Assembly: GCA_012838945.1 (NCBI GenBank)
Contig: DUOG01000031.1
Location: 1-62,135 of the forward strand
Reading direction: 5' to 3'
Length of the DNA: 62,135 nucleotides
From: Acholeplasmataceae bacterium
Lineage (GTDB): Bacteria > Bacillota_I > Bacilli_A > ML615J-28 > CAG-313
Shown: one piece after another, positions 61,424 through 62,135 of the stretch
How the letters are laid out: each line of letters opens with the position of its first letter
How positions within the stretch are numbered: position 1 is the first letter of the stretch
Translations under genes and position numbers: made by a program
Notes under the pieces: model-generated
The model's database searches: none
What the model saw: only the letters and a program-made list of their open reading frames with translations
What the model was told of the DNA's origin: nothing

Positions 61424-61861
61424 CTACACGTTAAGTTTCTTTTTAAATGCTTGAGCATATACTCGGGTAATTACTACTTTTTCTTCATTATCAAGGATGG
61501 CAAGCATCCTTCCATTGACTAATGGCTTAATCTTTTTAATTTTATTTATATTTAGGACAATTGGTTTGGCAACTTGGATAAAAGATGTTGATTCTAACAT
61601 TGAAGCTAATTCATTTATTTTAAAGTTTACTTCATAAACATCTTGTGGTAGGTAGGCAAATACCTTGTTTTCAACACTTTCAAAATAATAGATATTATCT
61701 AGTTGTAATACTTCAAAAACATCATCTTTTTTACCTTGAATTGTGAAGTAATAGGTATTGATAATATTTGCTAGCTTATTGATCTTGTCATCTATTTTAG
61801 GACATCTAATGTCTATTTCAATTTCTTTTTGATTTTTGTCTTCGAGGATATTTAATTTCAA
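61424..61861 (-). CDS. LytTR-domain DNA-binding regulator
   Basis: A 145-residue regulator from a TTG at 61861 with GAGGTGG 4 nt upstream; no better start lies nearby. The C-terminal ~95 residues form a LytTR domain, DNIYYFESVENKVFAYLPQ, TSFIQVAKPIVLNINKIKKI and GRMLAILDNEEKVVITRVYA, which binds DNA in direct repeats. No receiver domain precedes it, so it is of the simple LytTR-DUF3021 type. First gene of a five-gene minus-strand operon, likely autoregulated. Confidence 0.88.
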   Translation of the reverse strand: MKLNILEDKNQKEIEIDIRCPKIDDKINKLANIINTYYFTIQGKKDDVFEVLQLDNIYYFESVENKVFAYLPQDVYEVNFKINELASMLESTSFIQVAKPIVLNINKIKKIKPLVNGRMLAILDNEEKVVITRVYAQAFKKKLNV

Positions 61862-61882
61862 CCTACCACCTCTTTATTCAAT

Positions 61883-61888
61883 ATTATA
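61883..61888 (-). promoter_or_regulatory. Extended -10 element for the LytTR operon
   Basis: TGT-TATAAT is 22 nt before the TTG start on the minus strand. The hexamer 17 nt upstream (TTTAAA) is a poor -35, as expected if an activator helps. Confidence 0.45.
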
Positions 61889-61962
61889 ACACACTTCATC
61901 GCATTTTTAAATATTAAAATTAAGAATTTATGGAACAATATAAATATAATACCTCTTAAAAA

Positions 61963-62135
61963 GGGCAGTGTCAAGAATTTTGTGTAAATACATTTAGAGC
62001 CCTTATGTACCCTTGCATAAATTAGTTTATTTATAACGGTTTTCGATTAGTTGATTCAACTCTAAAGTAACAAGACCAAACCCCTTGTGAATCTTACGAC
62101 TATATCTAATATTAAAATCTTCAAAGATAGCAACA
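61963..62135 (-). mobile_element. Insertion-sequence-like end (partial)
   Basis: Starting near 61963, GGGCAGTGTCAAGAATTTTG resembles a terminal inverted repeat. Inside it lies the stop of an open frame that runs off the window, the layout of an insertion sequence with the transposase on the minus strand. The other end is outside the window. Family not fixed; IS256/mutator-type ends look most similar. Confidence 0.4.
62027..62135 (-). CDS. C-terminus of a putative transposase (partial)
   Basis: The minus strand is open from the window edge to TAA at 62027-62029. The visible 35 residues, including VAIFEDFNIRYSRKIHKGFG and LELNQLIENRYK, are basic and end about 60 bp before the presumed element tip. 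The family is not recognised; the identity rests on the adjacent terminal repeat. Confidence 0.35.
   Translation of the reverse strand, partial: VAIFEDFNIRYSRKIHKGFGLVTLELNQLIENRYK

Noticed and set aside
1-62135. Possible use of TGA as Trp (Mollicutes code)
   Set aside because: Trp is encoded by TGG in the conserved genes read, and TGA ends several genes, such as the ATP-grasp gene at 48817 and the DUF3021 gene at 60984.
1-62135. CRISPR array or toxin-antitoxin/restriction system
   Set aside because: No regularly spaced repeats and no recognisable Cas, toxin or restriction genes are in the window.

Overview
This 62 kb window is AT-rich and densely packed, with short intergenic gaps, strong AGGAGG-type ribosome sites and many intrinsic terminators. 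It reads as a low-GC Firmicute (Bacillota). The standard code applies: TGG is used for Trp and several genes end in TGA. A sporulation cluster (dacF, spoIIAA-spoIIAB-sigF, spoVAC-AD-AE-AF) marks a spore former or a recent descendant of one. Gene content looks reduced compared with Bacillus (spoVAA, spoVAB and spoVAEA are missing, and several enzymes are truncated or degenerate), which suggests a streamlined Firmicute, perhaps near the Erysipelotrichia/Haloplasma/Turicibacter side. That placement is inference and no rRNA is present to settle it.

Layout. 0-5 kb: a GAF/degenerate GGDEF-EAL protein cut by the window edge, then dtd, the (p)ppGpp enzyme rel and apt on the minus strand. 5-12 kb: a SpoVB-like flippase, an SGNH hydrolase, a DUF421 membrane protein, a TIGR04086 membrane protein, and a nadABC operon for de novo NAD synthesis. 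12-20.7 kb: a YdjG/YdjI-like zinc-ribbon and SPFH pair, tRNA-Thr(GGT), rarA, an FtsK-like protein that has lost its ATPase motifs, rpmG, and RNase J with a structured leader. 20.7-26.8 kb: the sporulation cluster in the Bacillus order, with a sigma-H-like promoter before spoIIAA and a forespore (sigma-G/F-like) promoter before spoVAC. 26.8-36.4 kb: tandem mgtE genes, yebC, a VTT-domain protein, a lipid kinase, a GNAT-like protein and an NMT1-type ABC importer. 36.4-47.5 kb: a phage-type DUF1351 gene coupled to a small zinc-ribbon gene, a CtpE-like P-type ATPase, a pair of ATPase-permease fusion ABC transporters and an EF-G paralogue. 47.6-51.4 kb: a decayed neighbourhood with a degenerate glycerate kinase, an orphan MurF C-terminal domain coupled to a YheC/YheD-type ATP-grasp protein, and a frameshifted ATP-grasp remnant, followed by the c-di-AMP receptor darA and a GlmU-like uridylyltransferase. 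51.5-62 kb: a WG-repeat lipoprotein with two more fusion ABC transporters facing a LytTR-DUF3021-aldo/keto reductase-lipoprotein operon, then an insertion-sequence-like end at the window edge.

The themes I rate most interesting are: a minimal sporulation cluster with recognisable stage-specific promoters; several protein families kept as catalytically dead or single-domain versions (FtsK, MurF, glycerate kinase, GGDEF-EAL); two pairs of fusion exporters with associated envelope genes; and stop codons repeatedly embedded inside terminator hairpins.
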